The notes beneath the pieces were generated by a model. That model was not told where the DNA came from, did no database searches, and saw only the letters and a list, made by a program, of their open reading frames with translations. A stretch of 64,000 nucleotides of DNA from Salibacterium salarium (lineage in GTDB: Bacteria > Bacillota > Bacilli > Bacillales > Marinococcaceae). Numbering within the stretch: position 1 is the first letter of the stretch; each line of letters begins with the position of its first letter. The position numbers were made by a program, and so were the translations under genes. Where the stretch lies: contig NZ_JAUSUM010000002.1 in the NCBI RefSeq assembly GCF_030813635.1, positions 372,001-436,000 of the forward strand. The letters run 5' to 3'. This document shows, piece after piece, positions 7,097 through 16,321 of the stretch.

Positions 7097-9133
7097 ATGG
7101 GTGCAAGAGAGTTTTCTGTATTATTTGGTGTCATTTTAATTGTAGTTATGCTTATTATCCCACTGCCAACATTTGTGCTGGATATTTTAATAATCACTAA
7201 CATAGCTCTTGCTCTCGTTATTATCCTTGTTTCCATGAATACGAGGGAGCCTCTTGAATTTTCTATTTTTCCAACGCTATTGTTGCTAGTTACTTTGTTT
7301 CGTTTGGGTTTAAACGTTTCTACCACCCGTTCGATTCTTGGTGACGCAGAAGCAGGGAATGTTATTAATACGTTCGGTAATTTCGTCGTTGGAGGCAGTC
7401 CTTTAGTCGGTTTTGTTGTGTTTTTGATTTTAATTATCATTCAATTTGTCGTTATCGTAAAAGGGGCGGAGCGTGTTTCCGAAGTAGGAGCACGTTTTAC
7501 ACTTGATGCGATGCCGGGTAAACAGATGAGTATAGACGCTGACTTGAATGCAGGAATGATTTCAGAACACCAAGCGAAAGACCGTCGTGAAAAAATCGAA
7601 AACGAAGCAGATTTTTATGGTTCGATGGATGGTGCTAGTAAGTTTGTGAAAGGGGATGCGATAGCAGGGATTGTCATCGTCATCATCAACCTGATTTTCG
7701 GTTTAGTGATCGGAATGGTTGAACACGGCATGGGACTCAGTGATGCCGCCAATACATATACACTCCTCACTGTCGGAGATGGTTTAGTCAGTCAAATTCC
7801 AGCCTTGCTTGTTTCGACTGCAACCGGGATAGTAGTAACCCGCGCAGCGTCAGAAGGAAATTTGAGTCAAGACGTCACCAGTCAGCTGTTTGCCTTCCCG
7901 AAAATGTTATATATTGCTGCAGCTGCTATATTTTTGCTAGGTTTATTTACTCCGATTACGCTATTACTGACTAGTGCTATAGCAATCAGCTTGGCTGCAT
8001 TGGGTTATTTCATGAGTCAAGCAGAACAAAACCAGATAAAAGAGGATCAAGAACCAGAGGACGAACCTGAAGAAGATGACATGAAATCACCGGAGAATGT
8101 CGTCAACTTATTAACCATTGACCCGATTGAATTTGAGTTTGGTTATGGTCTAATTCCACTTGCAGATACAAATCAAGGGGGAGATCTTCTAGATAGAGTT
8201 GTGATGATTCGAAGACAACTTGCTCTTGAATTAGGAATGGTCGTACCAGTTATTCGTATTAGAGATAACATCCAATTGCAGCCAAATGAATACGTCATAA
8301 AAATGCGAGGCAATGACGTAGCAACTGGAGAATTGTTACTTGATCATTATATGGCTATGAGTCCGGGAGTAGAGGATGAAAGTATAACAGGTATTGAAAC
8401 GACGGAACCAGCCTTTGGATTGCCTGCTTTGTGGATAGGTGAAGAAATGAAAGAACAGGCTGAACTTGCAGGTTATACGGTAGTCGATCCTCCTTCTGTT
8501 GTTTCGACCCATCTAACAGAAGTTATTAAGGCACACGCTCATGAACTGCTTGGACGCGAAGAAACCAAACAACTTGTTGATCATTTGAAAGAAACGTATC
8601 CATCCCTTGTTGAAGAAGTGACACCTAATCCGCTTGCGTTAGGTGAAATACAAAAAGTACTATCAAATTTATTGAAAGAGAAGGTCTCTATTAGAAATTT
8701 ACCTACAATATTTGAGACATTAGCGGAATACGGTGCGTTAACCAAAGATATGACGCTTGTTACAGAATATGTGCGGCAGTCACTGTCAAGACAAATCACA
8801 AAGCAATATAGTGTACCGGGTGAGCCGTTGTATGTTGTAACGATGAGCAGCCAAGCGGAGCAAAAAGTAGCTGAAGCGGTACAACAAACCGAACACGGGA
8901 ACTTCTTGGCAATGAATCCTGATGATTCGCAAAAACTGGTTGAAACAATCGGGCAAGAAGCTGAACGATTATCGGAAATGGGACAAACACCGATATTGCT
9001 TTGTTCCCCGGCGGTTCGTATGTACATTTATCAATTAATTGAACGATTCTTTCCTCAAGTTCCGGTCTTGTCTTATAATGAACTTGAACCTAATGTAGAA
9101 GTGCAAAGCGTAGGGGTGGTGAATCCTGAATGA
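7097..9133 (+). CDS. flhA: flagellar export gate protein FlhA
   Basis: A 678-residue protein with eight membrane helices in the first 310 residues and a large cytoplasmic domain that docks chaperone-substrate complexes. The FHIPEP signature region NTREPLEFSIFPTLLLLVTLFRLGLNVSTTR is near residues 48-78, and the proton-path loop GAERVSEVGARFTLDAMPGKQMSIDADL near 122-150. After an acidic linker (330-350) the soluble domain continues to the end. AAAAGGAG precedes ATG 7097. It overlaps flhF by 4 nt (ATGA). Length equals that of Bacillus FlhA. Confidence 0.97.
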   Translation: MGAREFSVLFGVILIVVMLIIPLPTFVLDILIITNIALALVIILVSMNTREPLEFSIFPTLLLLVTLFRLGLNVSTTRSILGDAEAGNVINTFGNFVVGGSPLVGFVVFLILIIIQFVVIVKGAERVSEVGARFTLDAMPGKQMSIDADLNAGMISEHQAKDRREKIENEADFYGSMDGASKFVKGDAIAGIVIVIINLIFGLVIGMVEHGMGLSDAANTYTLLTVGDGLVSQIPALLVSTATGIVVTRAASEGNLSQDVTSQLFAFPKMLYIAAAAIFLLGLFTPITLLLTSAIAISLAALGYFMSQAEQNQIKEDQEPEDEPEEDDMKSPENVVNLLTIDPIEFEFGYGLIPLADTNQGGDLLDRVVMIRRQLALELGMVVPVIRIRDNIQLQPNEYVIKMRGNDVATGELLLDHYMAMSPGVEDESITGIETTEPAFGLPALWIGEEMKEQAELAGYTVVDPPSVVSTHLTEVIKAHAHELLGREETKQLVDHLKETYPSLVEEVTPNPLALGEIQKVLSNLLKEKVSIRNLPTIFETLAEYGALTKDMTLVTEYVRQSLSRQITKQYSVPGEPLYVVTMSSQAEQKVAEAVQQTEHGNFLAMNPDDSQKLVETIGQEAERLSEMGQTPILLCSPAVRMYIYQLIERFFPQVPVLSYNELEPNVEVQSVGVVNPE

Positions 9134-10272
9134 AAGTAAAAAAATTCACAGCCAAAGACATGCCTGAAGCGATGAAAAAAATTCGAGCAGAGCTTGGGGA
9201 TGAAGCTGTTATTTTAAACTCAAAACATGTCGATTCAGGAGGATTTTTTGGTTTTTTTACGAAGAAAAGTATAGAAGTGATTGCAGCAAAGGATGAAACG
9301 CCGGCACCTGCAACTTCTTCCGCCCCTAAAGTTAATCCGGAACCTCCTGCTCAAAAATCGGCACCTGAGCGACCCAGTATACCAGTTCAGCCAAAACATG
9401 AGCTCGAAGATGAGGTTAAAGAATTGAAGCACATGATATCTTCTTTGAAAGAAGATAATAATGTTTCTAAAGCGGGGTACCCTGCCCCTATTCAAGCTAT
9501 AGAAACGGAATTGTCCGATCAGGAAATTGAAGAAAATATTCGGTATCACGTTTTAAGGCAATTACTCTCTAAATGGTATCGTTCGAATGAAGAGCCAGAC
9601 GTAAAAACAGTCAAAGATTGGGCAAAAACGTATTTACAAGAAGTGCTCCCGACAAAGGAAATGGGACCTGTACCATCTTCAAAAAAAATTATTAATCTAG
9701 TTGGACCGACAGGCGTTGGAAAAACGACAACAGTCGCAAAAATAGCTGCTTATTATCATCTGGAAGAAAAAAAATCAGTTGCTTTTATAACAACTGATAC
9801 GTATCGAATTGCTGCTGTTGAACAGTTGAAAACCTATGCAAAAATTCTCGATCTTCCTGTTGCTGTTGCCTACTCCATGGAAGATTTCAGAGAAGCCAAA
9901 GAAAGGTTCCAAGATAAAGACTTAATTTTGGTAGATTCTGCTGGTCGAAACTTCACAAATCAGTTGTATGTCAAAGAGTTACGGAAAATTATTAATTTTG
10001 ATGAAGATATGACGACCTATCTTGTATTAGCTTTAACATCCAAATATAAAGATATGAAAAAAATCTACGAACAATTTTCATTGATTTCCATAGACCGTTT
10101 TATTTTTACGAAAAAAGATGAGACATCCTATTTTGGGGCTATGGTGAATATGATGGCTCAAACTCACACAGGAACGGCTTATGTAACGCACGGGCAGAGT
10201 GTTCCTGATGATATTGAAGCTGCTGATTCAGCACAAATAGCTGGATGGGTGACTGAGGGGTATGAAGGATGA
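9130..10272 (+). CDS. flhF: SRP-family GTPase FlhF
   Basis: A 380-residue GTPase that controls flagellar number and placement with FlhG. The basic N-terminal B domain (1-110) includes a Pro/Ala-rich linker, the N domain covers about 130-180, and the G domain starts at the P-loop GPTGVGKTT (192-200). Other motifs are DTYRIAAVEQL near 223-233, VDSAGR near 269-273 (family consensus DTAGR) and TKKDET near 328. It overlaps both flhA and flhG by 4 nt. Confidence 0.95.
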   Translation: MKVKKFTAKDMPEAMKKIRAELGDEAVILNSKHVDSGGFFGFFTKKSIEVIAAKDETPAPATSSAPKVNPEPPAQKSAPERPSIPVQPKHELEDEVKELKHMISSLKEDNNVSKAGYPAPIQAIETELSDQEIEENIRYHVLRQLLSKWYRSNEEPDVKTVKDWAKTYLQEVLPTKEMGPVPSSKKIINLVGPTGVGKTTTVAKIAAYYHLEEKKSVAFITTDTYRIAAVEQLKTYAKILDLPVAVAYSMEDFREAKERFQDKDLILVDSAGRNFTNQLYVKELRKIINFDEDMTTYLVLALTSKYKDMKKIYEQFSLISIDRFIFTKKDETSYFGAMVNMMAQTHTGTAYVTHGQSVPDDIEAADSAQIAGWVTEGYEG

Positions 10273-11150
10273 GTGACCAAGCGAACAACTTAAGACGTGC
10301 ACTTGATCAAAAGACACAAGATGAACCAAAAAAAACCCGCGTGTTGTCTGTTGTCAGTGGTAAGGGAGGAGTTGGGAAATCTAATTTTTCTCTAAACTTT
10401 TCCTTAGGTCTTGCTAAGGAAGGCAAAAAGGTCGTCTTGTTCGATTTAGACATTGGTATGGCAAATCTTGATATACTTCTTGGTTTAAATACTTCTTATG
10501 ATGTTGTCGACATGGTAGAAAACGAATACTCAATATGGGATATAATGGAAGAGGGTCCGCTCGGGTTACAAATTGTAGCTGGAGGTTCCGGCTTGTCAGA
10601 CATATTTCAAATGACCGATTCGAAAAAAGAACGTTTTTCTAGGCAAATGGCTTTACTCGATGGTGCATTTGATTACATCATTTTTGATATGGGGGCAGGA
10701 GCGACAGCTGATAGCTTAAATTTTATTTTGTCTTCAAATGAAACGATTGTTATTACAACACCGGAACCGACATCCATTACAGATGCATATGCCATGTTAA
10801 AACATCTTCATATCCAAGATTCTTCTTTACCGAGTTCTATCTTAGTTAATCGGGCAGAAACAAAAAAAGAAGGGAACCATACAGCAAAAAATCTGCAAAG
10901 AGTAGCGCTCCAATTTTTAAAAAAGGAAGTTTCTATTCTTGGTAGTATTCCGCAAGATAAAAATGTATTACAGGCAGTAAAGCGACAAGAACCGTTTTGT
11001 TTAGCTTATCCATCTTCCAAAGCGTCTAAAGCATTACAGGCATGTCTTGATACATTTATCGATGACAGAAAAGTGAAAAGTTCAACGCAGTCTTCAGAAT
11101 ACCAACGTTTCATAGGACAATTAAAAAATTTCTTAATAGGGGGCAGATAA
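10269..11150 (+). CDS. flhG: MinD-like ATPase FlhG (YlxH)
   Basis: A 293-residue ParA/MinD-type ATPase that activates FlhF GTP hydrolysis and sets the flagellation pattern. The deviant Walker A KGGVGKS is at residues 32-38, followed by LFDLDIGMANLDILLGL (switch I region) near 56-72 and DMGAGA near 138-143. The N-terminal tail DQANNLRRALDQ is the conserved DQAxxLR activation helix that binds FlhF. It overlaps flhF by 4 nt. Confidence 0.95.
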   Translation: MSDQANNLRRALDQKTQDEPKKTRVLSVVSGKGGVGKSNFSLNFSLGLAKEGKKVVLFDLDIGMANLDILLGLNTSYDVVDMVENEYSIWDIMEEGPLGLQIVAGGSGLSDIFQMTDSKKERFSRQMALLDGAFDYIIFDMGAGATADSLNFILSSNETIVITTPEPTSITDAYAMLKHLHIQDSSLPSSILVNRAETKKEGNHTAKNLQRVALQFLKKEVSILGSIPQDKNVLQAVKRQEPFCLAYPSSKASKALQACLDTFIDDRKVKSSTQSSEYQRFIGQLKNFLIGGR

Positions 11151-11153
11151 TGA

Positions 11154-12200
11154 ATGATAAAAGTACTAGTTGTCGATGATTCTGCTTTTATGAGGAAATT
11201 GATTTCTGACTTTATTAATGAACAACCAGATTTAACGGTCTCAGATACAGCACGTAACGGAAAAGATGCCTTGTTAAAGATAAGCACTGGTTCGTATGAT
11301 GTTGTGACCCTTGATATTGAGATGCCGGAAATGAATGGTATCGAAGCATTACGAGAAATTATGAAAAATACACCTCTTCCCGTTTTGATGGTTAGTTCTT
11401 TAACGAGAGAAGGAGCACAAAAGACAATCACCGCAATGGAAGAAGGTGCTGTTGATTTTATTGCTAAACCATCAGGGTCAATTTCCCTAGATTTACACCA
11501 TGTAAAAGATGAGATGCTCTTTAAAATTAGAGCAGCTGCAGGGGCAAAAGTACCTCAGGCAAAAGCATCTGCACCTATGAAAGAAGTAGAAAAGACATCT
11601 GGGCCGTCCTCTATATTACCAGACAAGAAAATTTTGGCAATAGCAGCTTCTACAGGTGGCCCAAAGGCCTTGCAAAACGTTCTTCCTCTGCTTCCAAAAG
11701 ATTTTGCTGCCCCTGTATTTGTCGTACAACATATGCCTCCAACTTTTACAAAATCGTTGGCAGAACGATTAAATCACATCAGTGCTATCTTTATAAAAGA
11801 AGCAGAAGATGGGGAGATAGCAAAAAGGGGTACAGCTTATATCGCCCCGGGGGGATCACACTTAAAAGTAAAAAAAATGGGCCGTTCTCTCATTATAGAA
11901 ATAACGAAGTCAGATCCAGTTAATGGTCATCGTCCATCTGCGGATGAATTATTTTCATCATTGTCTGATATAACTGGTTATGGCTTAGTGGGTGTGGTGT
12001 TAACGGGGATGGGATACGATGGAGCAAAAGGACTTGCAAAAATGAAACAAAAGCAGCCCTGTATTGCAATCACGGAATCAGAAAAGACTTCTGTTGTTTA
12101 TGGAATGCCTAAAGTGGCAAAGGAAAAAGCGAAATCTGATCATAGTTTAGACATAAACGAAATTGCAGGGTTTTTAACCAATCAAATTGTTTGGGGATAA
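11154..12200 (+). CDS. cheB: chemoreceptor methylesterase CheB
   Basis: A 348-residue protein-glutamate methylesterase/deamidase. The receiver domain (1-120) has phospho-acceptor Asp54 in TLDIEMPEMNG. A linker of about 35 residues joins it to the catalytic domain, with Ser166 (AASTGGP), His193 (VQHMP) and Asp289 (TGMGYDGA) forming the expected catalytic triad. It demethylates chemoreceptors during adaptation. The start ATG 11154 follows the flhG stop by 3 nt. Downstream, cheC begins after only 25 nt; the cheA and cheW genes usually found here are missing. Confidence 0.96.
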   Translation: MIKVLVVDDSAFMRKLISDFINEQPDLTVSDTARNGKDALLKISTGSYDVVTLDIEMPEMNGIEALREIMKNTPLPVLMVSSLTREGAQKTITAMEEGAVDFIAKPSGSISLDLHHVKDEMLFKIRAAAGAKVPQAKASAPMKEVEKTSGPSSILPDKKILAIAASTGGPKALQNVLPLLPKDFAAPVFVVQHMPPTFTKSLAERLNHISAIFIKEAEDGEIAKRGTAYIAPGGSHLKVKKMGRSLIIEITKSDPVNGHRPSADELFSSLSDITGYGLVGVVLTGMGYDGAKGLAKMKQKQPCIAITESEKTSVVYGMPKVAKEKAKSDHSLDINEIAGFLTNQIVWG

Positions 12201-12225
12201 CAATGATAAATAAAGGCGGGGAATT

Positions 12226-12861
12226 ATGGATTTAATTCAACAGATCAAGCCGATACATTTAGATGTGCTACAAGAAGTAGGTAATATCGGTGCTGGAAAT
12301 GCGGCTACCGCACTATCACAGCTTTTGAATCAGAAGATTGATTTAAATGTACCATCAGTCCGAATCATTGATTTTCAAGAGATGCAGTCGCTTGCCGGAG
12401 GGGAAGAAACAGTTGTTGCTGCAACTTTTCTAAGGGTAAGTGGAGAGGCTCCTGGGAGCATGTTTTTAATATTACAAAAAGAAGAAGCAGAAGAATTAGC
12501 TTTTTCATTGACTGGAAACAAGGTGAACATTGTCGACGATTCTTTTGATGAGCTGGCTGCTTCCGCTTTGAGTGAACTTGGAAATATATTAGCCGGTGCT
12601 TATCTTTCTGCGTTATCAGATTTTACATCTATTCAAATGCAGCCGTCTGTCCCATCACTCGCGATTGATATGGCTGGTGCTATTATAAGTGCCGGCCTCA
12701 CTGAAATATCTCAAGTTGGAGATTATGCGATTGTAATTGACACATTGATGGGAGAAGCTGAAGATTCAGATAGTTCAACAGCTACCGGCCAATTTTTCTT
12801 ACTTCCTGATCCTGATGCATTCAAGCGAATCTTTCAATCTTTAGGAGTAGACTGGTCATGA
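12226..12861 (+). CDS. cheC: CheY-P phosphatase CheC
   Basis: A 211-residue chemotaxis phosphatase. Both active-site helices are present: LQEVGNIGAGNAATALS with Glu17 and Asn20, and LSELGNILAGAYLSALS with Glu117 and Asn120. CheC removes phosphate from CheY-P and binds CheD, linking adaptation to phosphorylation state. AGGCGGGG precedes ATG 12226. It overlaps cheD by 4 nt, consistent with complex formation. Length matches B. subtilis CheC (about 209). Confidence 0.95.
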   Translation: MDLIQQIKPIHLDVLQEVGNIGAGNAATALSQLLNQKIDLNVPSVRIIDFQEMQSLAGGEETVVAATFLRVSGEAPGSMFLILQKEEAEELAFSLTGNKVNIVDDSFDELAASALSELGNILAGAYLSALSDFTSIQMQPSVPSLAIDMAGAIISAGLTEISQVGDYAIVIDTLMGEAEDSDSSTATGQFFLLPDPDAFKRIFQSLGVDWS

Positions 12862-13361
12862 CAAAAATAGAACAAGCGGAAGTCGTAAAAGTTGGCATGG
12901 CAGATTGGAAGTTGGCTGAAGCTCCGAGTACCATCCGTACATCAGGATTAGGTTCGTGTATAGGAGCTGTAGTTTATGACGAAGCGAAACAAATTGCAGC
13001 ATTAGCACACGTGATGCTTCCGGATTCAGCCATGGCTAAAAACAAGGAAACCAATCGAGCAAAATTCGCAGATACTGCCTTGGAAGATGCCTTACAATCG
13101 TTACAACAATGGGGATGTTCTGTGAGCAGGTTAAAAGCAAAAATTGCAGGAGGTGCGCAAATGTTTTCTTTTTCTTCCAATAATGAAGTGATGAGAATTG
13201 GACCTCGTAATGCAGAAGCAGTAAAGGAAATATTGGGACAATACCGAATTCGATTGATTGCAGAAGACACAGGCGGTAATAAAGGTCGGACAATTGAATT
13301 TAATCCCGCAGATAAAACACTACATATTCGGACAGTTAATCAAGGGGAGTCGATTATTTAA
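12858..13361 (+). CDS. cheD: chemoreceptor glutamine deamidase CheD
   Basis: A 167-residue deamidase that converts receptor glutamines to glutamates and is controlled by CheC. Catalytic Cys34 lies in GLGSCIGAVVYD and His51 in ALAHVMLP, the expected spacing. The segment KFADTALEDAL is near residues 68-78. It overlaps cheC by 4 nt at its start. Its stop TAA (13359-13361) shares a base with the ATG of the next small gene. Confidence 0.95.
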   Translation: MTKIEQAEVVKVGMADWKLAEAPSTIRTSGLGSCIGAVVYDEAKQIAALAHVMLPDSAMAKNKETNRAKFADTALEDALQSLQQWGCSVSRLKAKIAGGAQMFSFSSNNEVMRIGPRNAEAVKEILGQYRIRLIAEDTGGNKGRTIEFNPADKTLHIRTVNQGESII

Positions 13362-13708
13362 TGGCATTCGATTCTTGGAAAACAAATGTATTGGCAGCCT
13401 GCTTAGGGTTTATTGTTGTTTTTTTATTATCTATAAAAGTCAATTTGTTAGAAACTTCTCTTACTAGAGGTGTTTTTGCAGCTATTGTTTTATTAATATT
13501 AATGTTTGTTTTGCGTTTTATGTACCGTAAAATACAAAAGGTTCCTAAACAGAATGTTGAAAACCAGACAACAGATGATGCCGCAGTCGAGTCAACTGAA
13601 GAAGATCAACTGAATACGTCAGATAAGGAAGAACAAAGTGAACAACAATTTTCAGAAGAACAAATAAAAGCTGCGTCTGATGCAATTAAAGACAAATTAA
13701 ATGAATGA
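13361..13708 (+). CDS. small two-helix membrane protein between cheD and sigD, function unknown
   Basis: A 115-residue protein I do not recognise as a named family. Two hydrophobic helices are visible, about residues 10-26 and 38-54, followed by a basic MYRKIQK stop-transfer patch. A long acidic, Gln/Glu-rich tail (about 65-100) ends in an amphipathic EEQIKAASDAIKDKL helix. The ATG overlaps the cheD stop (TAATG) and the 3' end lies just before the sigD ribosome binding site, so it is clearly translated within the fla/che operon. B. subtilis has no gene at this position. A role in motility is inferred only from context. Confidence 0.75.
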   Translation: MAFDSWKTNVLAACLGFIVVFLLSIKVNLLETSLTRGVFAAIVLLILMFVLRFMYRKIQKVPKQNVENQTTDDAAVESTEEDQLNTSDKEEQSEQQFSEEQIKAASDAIKDKLNE

Positions 13709-13721
13709 AAGGAGGCCGTTC

Positions 13722-14492
13722 ATGTCACGTTCAACTCCTCATGCCTATCAAGAATGGTGGGATAGATGGTTAACATATGATGATGAAACAGCAGCCAATA
13801 GACTAGTGGAAGCATATATGCCGCTTGTTTACTATCACGTTCAGCGGATAGGATCGGGTCTCCCTAAAAACGTTTCTAAAGAAGAATTGTTAAGTCACGG
13901 TCTTAGCGGTTTGTATGATGCGATGAAGAAGTTTGATTTTTCGAGAGACTTAAAGTTTGACACTTACGCTTCTTTTCGAATCCGTGGTGCTATTATTGAT
14001 GGATTGAGACAAGAAGATTGGATGCCCCGGTCATTACGAGACAAATCAAAGAAAATTGAAGATACTATCGAATCTCTTGAACAAAAATATGGGCGTTACG
14101 TATCCGAAGATGAAGTGGGAGAAATGTTGGATATGGATGCGGATGAAGTGAGAAAAGTAGTAACGGAAACTTTTTTTGCTAATATGTTGTCTATTGATGA
14201 AGAAACGCCAGAGGGAGAACGTGAAGAAACGTACCGTGCATCGATTGAAGATACATCCTCCCCTTCCCCTGAAGATACACTAGTACAATCTGTTTCATTG
14301 CAGGAGTTGGCCGAAGAGATGGAGCATTTATCTGAGAAAGAAAAAACAGTAATTGGTTTGTTTTATCAAGATGAAATGACATTAACAGAAATTGGTGAGA
14401 TTATGGGCTTGTCGACATCACGCATTTCACAAATTCACTCTAAGGCGCTGTTTCGTTTGAAACAAACTCTTCTTAGAAAAGAGAACTTTTGA
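13722..14492 (+). CDS. sigD: RNA polymerase sigma factor SigD (FliA type)
   Basis: A 256-residue alternative sigma factor for late flagellar, chemotaxis and autolysin genes. Region 2 contains LVYYHVQRIGSGLP and the DAMKKFDFSRDLKFDTYASFRIRGAIIDGLR block near 65-97. Region 3 follows, and region 4 ends with LSEKEKTVIGLFYQDEMTLTEIGEIMGLSTSRISQIHSKAL. I chose ATG 13722 because AAAGGAGG (13708-13715) stands 6 nt upstream; a further in-frame ATG at 13701 has no site. Length matches B. subtilis SigD (about 254). Confidence 0.96.
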   Translation: MSRSTPHAYQEWWDRWLTYDDETAANRLVEAYMPLVYYHVQRIGSGLPKNVSKEELLSHGLSGLYDAMKKFDFSRDLKFDTYASFRIRGAIIDGLRQEDWMPRSLRDKSKKIEDTIESLEQKYGRYVSEDEVGEMLDMDADEVRKVVTETFFANMLSIDEETPEGEREETYRASIEDTSSPSPEDTLVQSVSLQELAEEMEHLSEKEKTVIGLFYQDEMTLTEIGEIMGLSTSRISQIHSKALFRLKQTLLRKENF

Positions 14493-14572
14493 TATAATAG
14501 TTTTAATTATACTTGATAGGGAATTTTCACCTGTCTTGGCAGAAAGCGAATTCTTAGAGAAGAAGGCTTGAT

Positions 14573-15970
14573 ATGATGGAAAAGGAAATTGAAATCCAAG
14601 ATTATTTTGAAATCAGAATATCTGAAGATAAGCTTTCAGCACATGTGATTGCGATGGCAACCCCCGATGAAGAGTCAACATGGTCACGTGAGGATTGGGA
14701 CACTTTTTTGAAAGAGCAAGGCGTCTTATTCGGTATTATCGACAAAAATGTTGATAGAATCACGGAAGATCCTGATGCTATCGTATATCCTTTAGAAATC
14801 GCAAAAGGAATCGCGCCAATAAATGGAGAGCCTGCATATATACTGCCCGCCAATGTTCATAAATCAGACGAATCGACTCAAGAAAAAGAGTCAGACAACG
14901 TTGATTTAAAACAGGTGATTGATATTCCAATGGTAAAAGCAGGTGATTTTACCGGGGAAAAGGTTGATGCTACCTTTGGAATAGATGGAACAGCAGTAGA
15001 TGGTGAAGTATTATCTTCAAAAGATGGATTGGATTTTGTTCTTCAGGCGGGAAAAAATACAAGACTCGAAGAAAACTATATTTATGCGATAGAATCGGGT
15101 CAGGTTAGTGTTCAAAAAAAGACCATTCATGTCAATCCCCTTTATGAAATTAATGGGGATTTGGATTTGAAAACAGGAAATATAGATTTCACTGGTAATG
15201 TGACAATACGTGGAAGTGTCCCTTCAGGTTTTGAAATAAAGGCAAAGGGAGACATACGTGTACTTGGTACCGTTGAATCTGCATTTTTAGAAGCAGAAGG
15301 CTCCGTTTATGTTTCTTCCGGTGTGACTGCACAACAAAAAGGTTATATCAAAGCGGGGCAGGATATACATACAACGTATTTGAATGAAGCAAATGTTTAT
15401 GCCGGTGGAAATGTTTACGTAAAACAAGCTATCATGCACAGTTTCTGCCAAGCTGGTGTAAGTATCTATTGTACAAAAGGTCGCGGTCGGGTAGTAGGAG
15501 GAATGATTTCTGCTGTTACAGAAATCCACATAAAAGAGGCTGGAAACGCAATGAACACTCCTACATCGTTTTACATCGGAGTTCCTCATGACTATGTGAA
15601 ACGTCAAAAAGAACTAGAGCACTGCTTGCATGAAGCAAAAGAAGAAAGTGAGAAAGTGACGAAGCTATTAAAAGCGTTAGAACAGAAAGAGAAAGAAGGA
15701 ACGTCTCTTTCTTCCAAAGAGAGAATTATGAAATTGCGTGCTAAAACGACACTTGATTCAGCTAAAACCAAAGCAAATGATGCGGCAGAAGATTTGCAGG
15801 AAATGCTGGAGGTTTCACAAAATACAGAAAGTGGTACAATAAAAGTGGATAAAACGTTGAATACAAATGTCGATGTTCATTTTGGTAAATATCGCCGTAA
15901 AATCAATGCAACCTACACAAAAGCTACGATAACTTTTGAAGACGGTGAAATTGATCTCAACGTTTTATAA
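14573..15970 (+). CDS. FapA/DUF342 family protein
   Basis: A 465-residue protein of the DUF342 (FapA) family, whose biochemical role is not settled. Residues about 1-110 form a mixed alpha/beta region. The middle (about 130-330) has the repeated Gly- and Val-rich short strands typical of a right-handed beta-helix, for example GNVTIRGSVPSGFEIKAKGD and GRVVGGMISAVTEIHIKEAG. Residues about 345-420 are a charged coiled coil. A small beta region ends the protein. ATG 14573 is followed at once by another ATG; GAGAAGAAGG is upstream. It sits 80 nt after sigD and before swrB, a place where related Bacillaceae also carry DUF342 genes, so a link to motility is plausible but unproven. Confidence 0.85.
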   Translation: MMEKEIEIQDYFEIRISEDKLSAHVIAMATPDEESTWSREDWDTFLKEQGVLFGIIDKNVDRITEDPDAIVYPLEIAKGIAPINGEPAYILPANVHKSDESTQEKESDNVDLKQVIDIPMVKAGDFTGEKVDATFGIDGTAVDGEVLSSKDGLDFVLQAGKNTRLEENYIYAIESGQVSVQKKTIHVNPLYEINGDLDLKTGNIDFTGNVTIRGSVPSGFEIKAKGDIRVLGTVESAFLEAEGSVYVSSGVTAQQKGYIKAGQDIHTTYLNEANVYAGGNVYVKQAIMHSFCQAGVSIYCTKGRGRVVGGMISAVTEIHIKEAGNAMNTPTSFYIGVPHDYVKRQKELEHCLHEAKEESEKVTKLLKALEQKEKEGTSLSSKERIMKLRAKTTLDSAKTKANDAAEDLQEMLEVSQNTESGTIKVDKTLNTNVDVHFGKYRRKINATYTKATITFEDGEIDLNVL

Positions 15971-16001
15971 TTCGTACTGTATTTGAACAGGAGGCGAACC
16001 G

Positions 16002-16313
16002 ATGAGTTGGAAGGCAGTAGAATTGCAGGTCGCCCTTCCGAGAACCCAAGATGCGGGTAAGCTTCAAGAACAACTTCAGCAACGGGGGCAAGCCGCTCAG
16101 GACCGTTTAGCAGCGGAACATCAAAAAGAGCATGATAAAGCCCGAACGCAAGTCACGGATAAGGATGCAACGGACAAAAACAAGTTCGATAGCAAAGACG
16201 GTGGAGATGAAAACCGAGAAAATCCATTTTTAACATCAAAAATTGGAGAGTCTGAGGAAGAAGAAGCAGCTGACCATCCTTTTAAAGGAAAATCTATTGA
16301 TATTACAGGGTAG
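16002..16313 (+). CDS. small hydrophilic protein, function unknown
   Basis: A 103-residue, highly charged soluble protein with no signal peptide or membrane helix. The N-terminus (MSWKAVELQVALPRTQDAGK) looks ordered. About residues 22-75 are rich in Gln, Lys, Asp and Glu and may form a helix or be disordered. The end HPFKGKSIDITG resembles a short linear motif. A strong AGGAGG lies upstream, and the gene is tightly placed between the DUF342 gene and swrB. I do not recognise the family with certainty. The tight packing supports a real gene. Confidence 0.75.
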   Translation: MSWKAVELQVALPRTQDAGKLQEQLQQRGQAAQDRLAAEHQKEHDKARTQVTDKDATDKNKFDSKDGGDENRENPFLTSKIGESEEEEAADHPFKGKSIDITG

Positions 16314-16321
16314 GAATAAAA

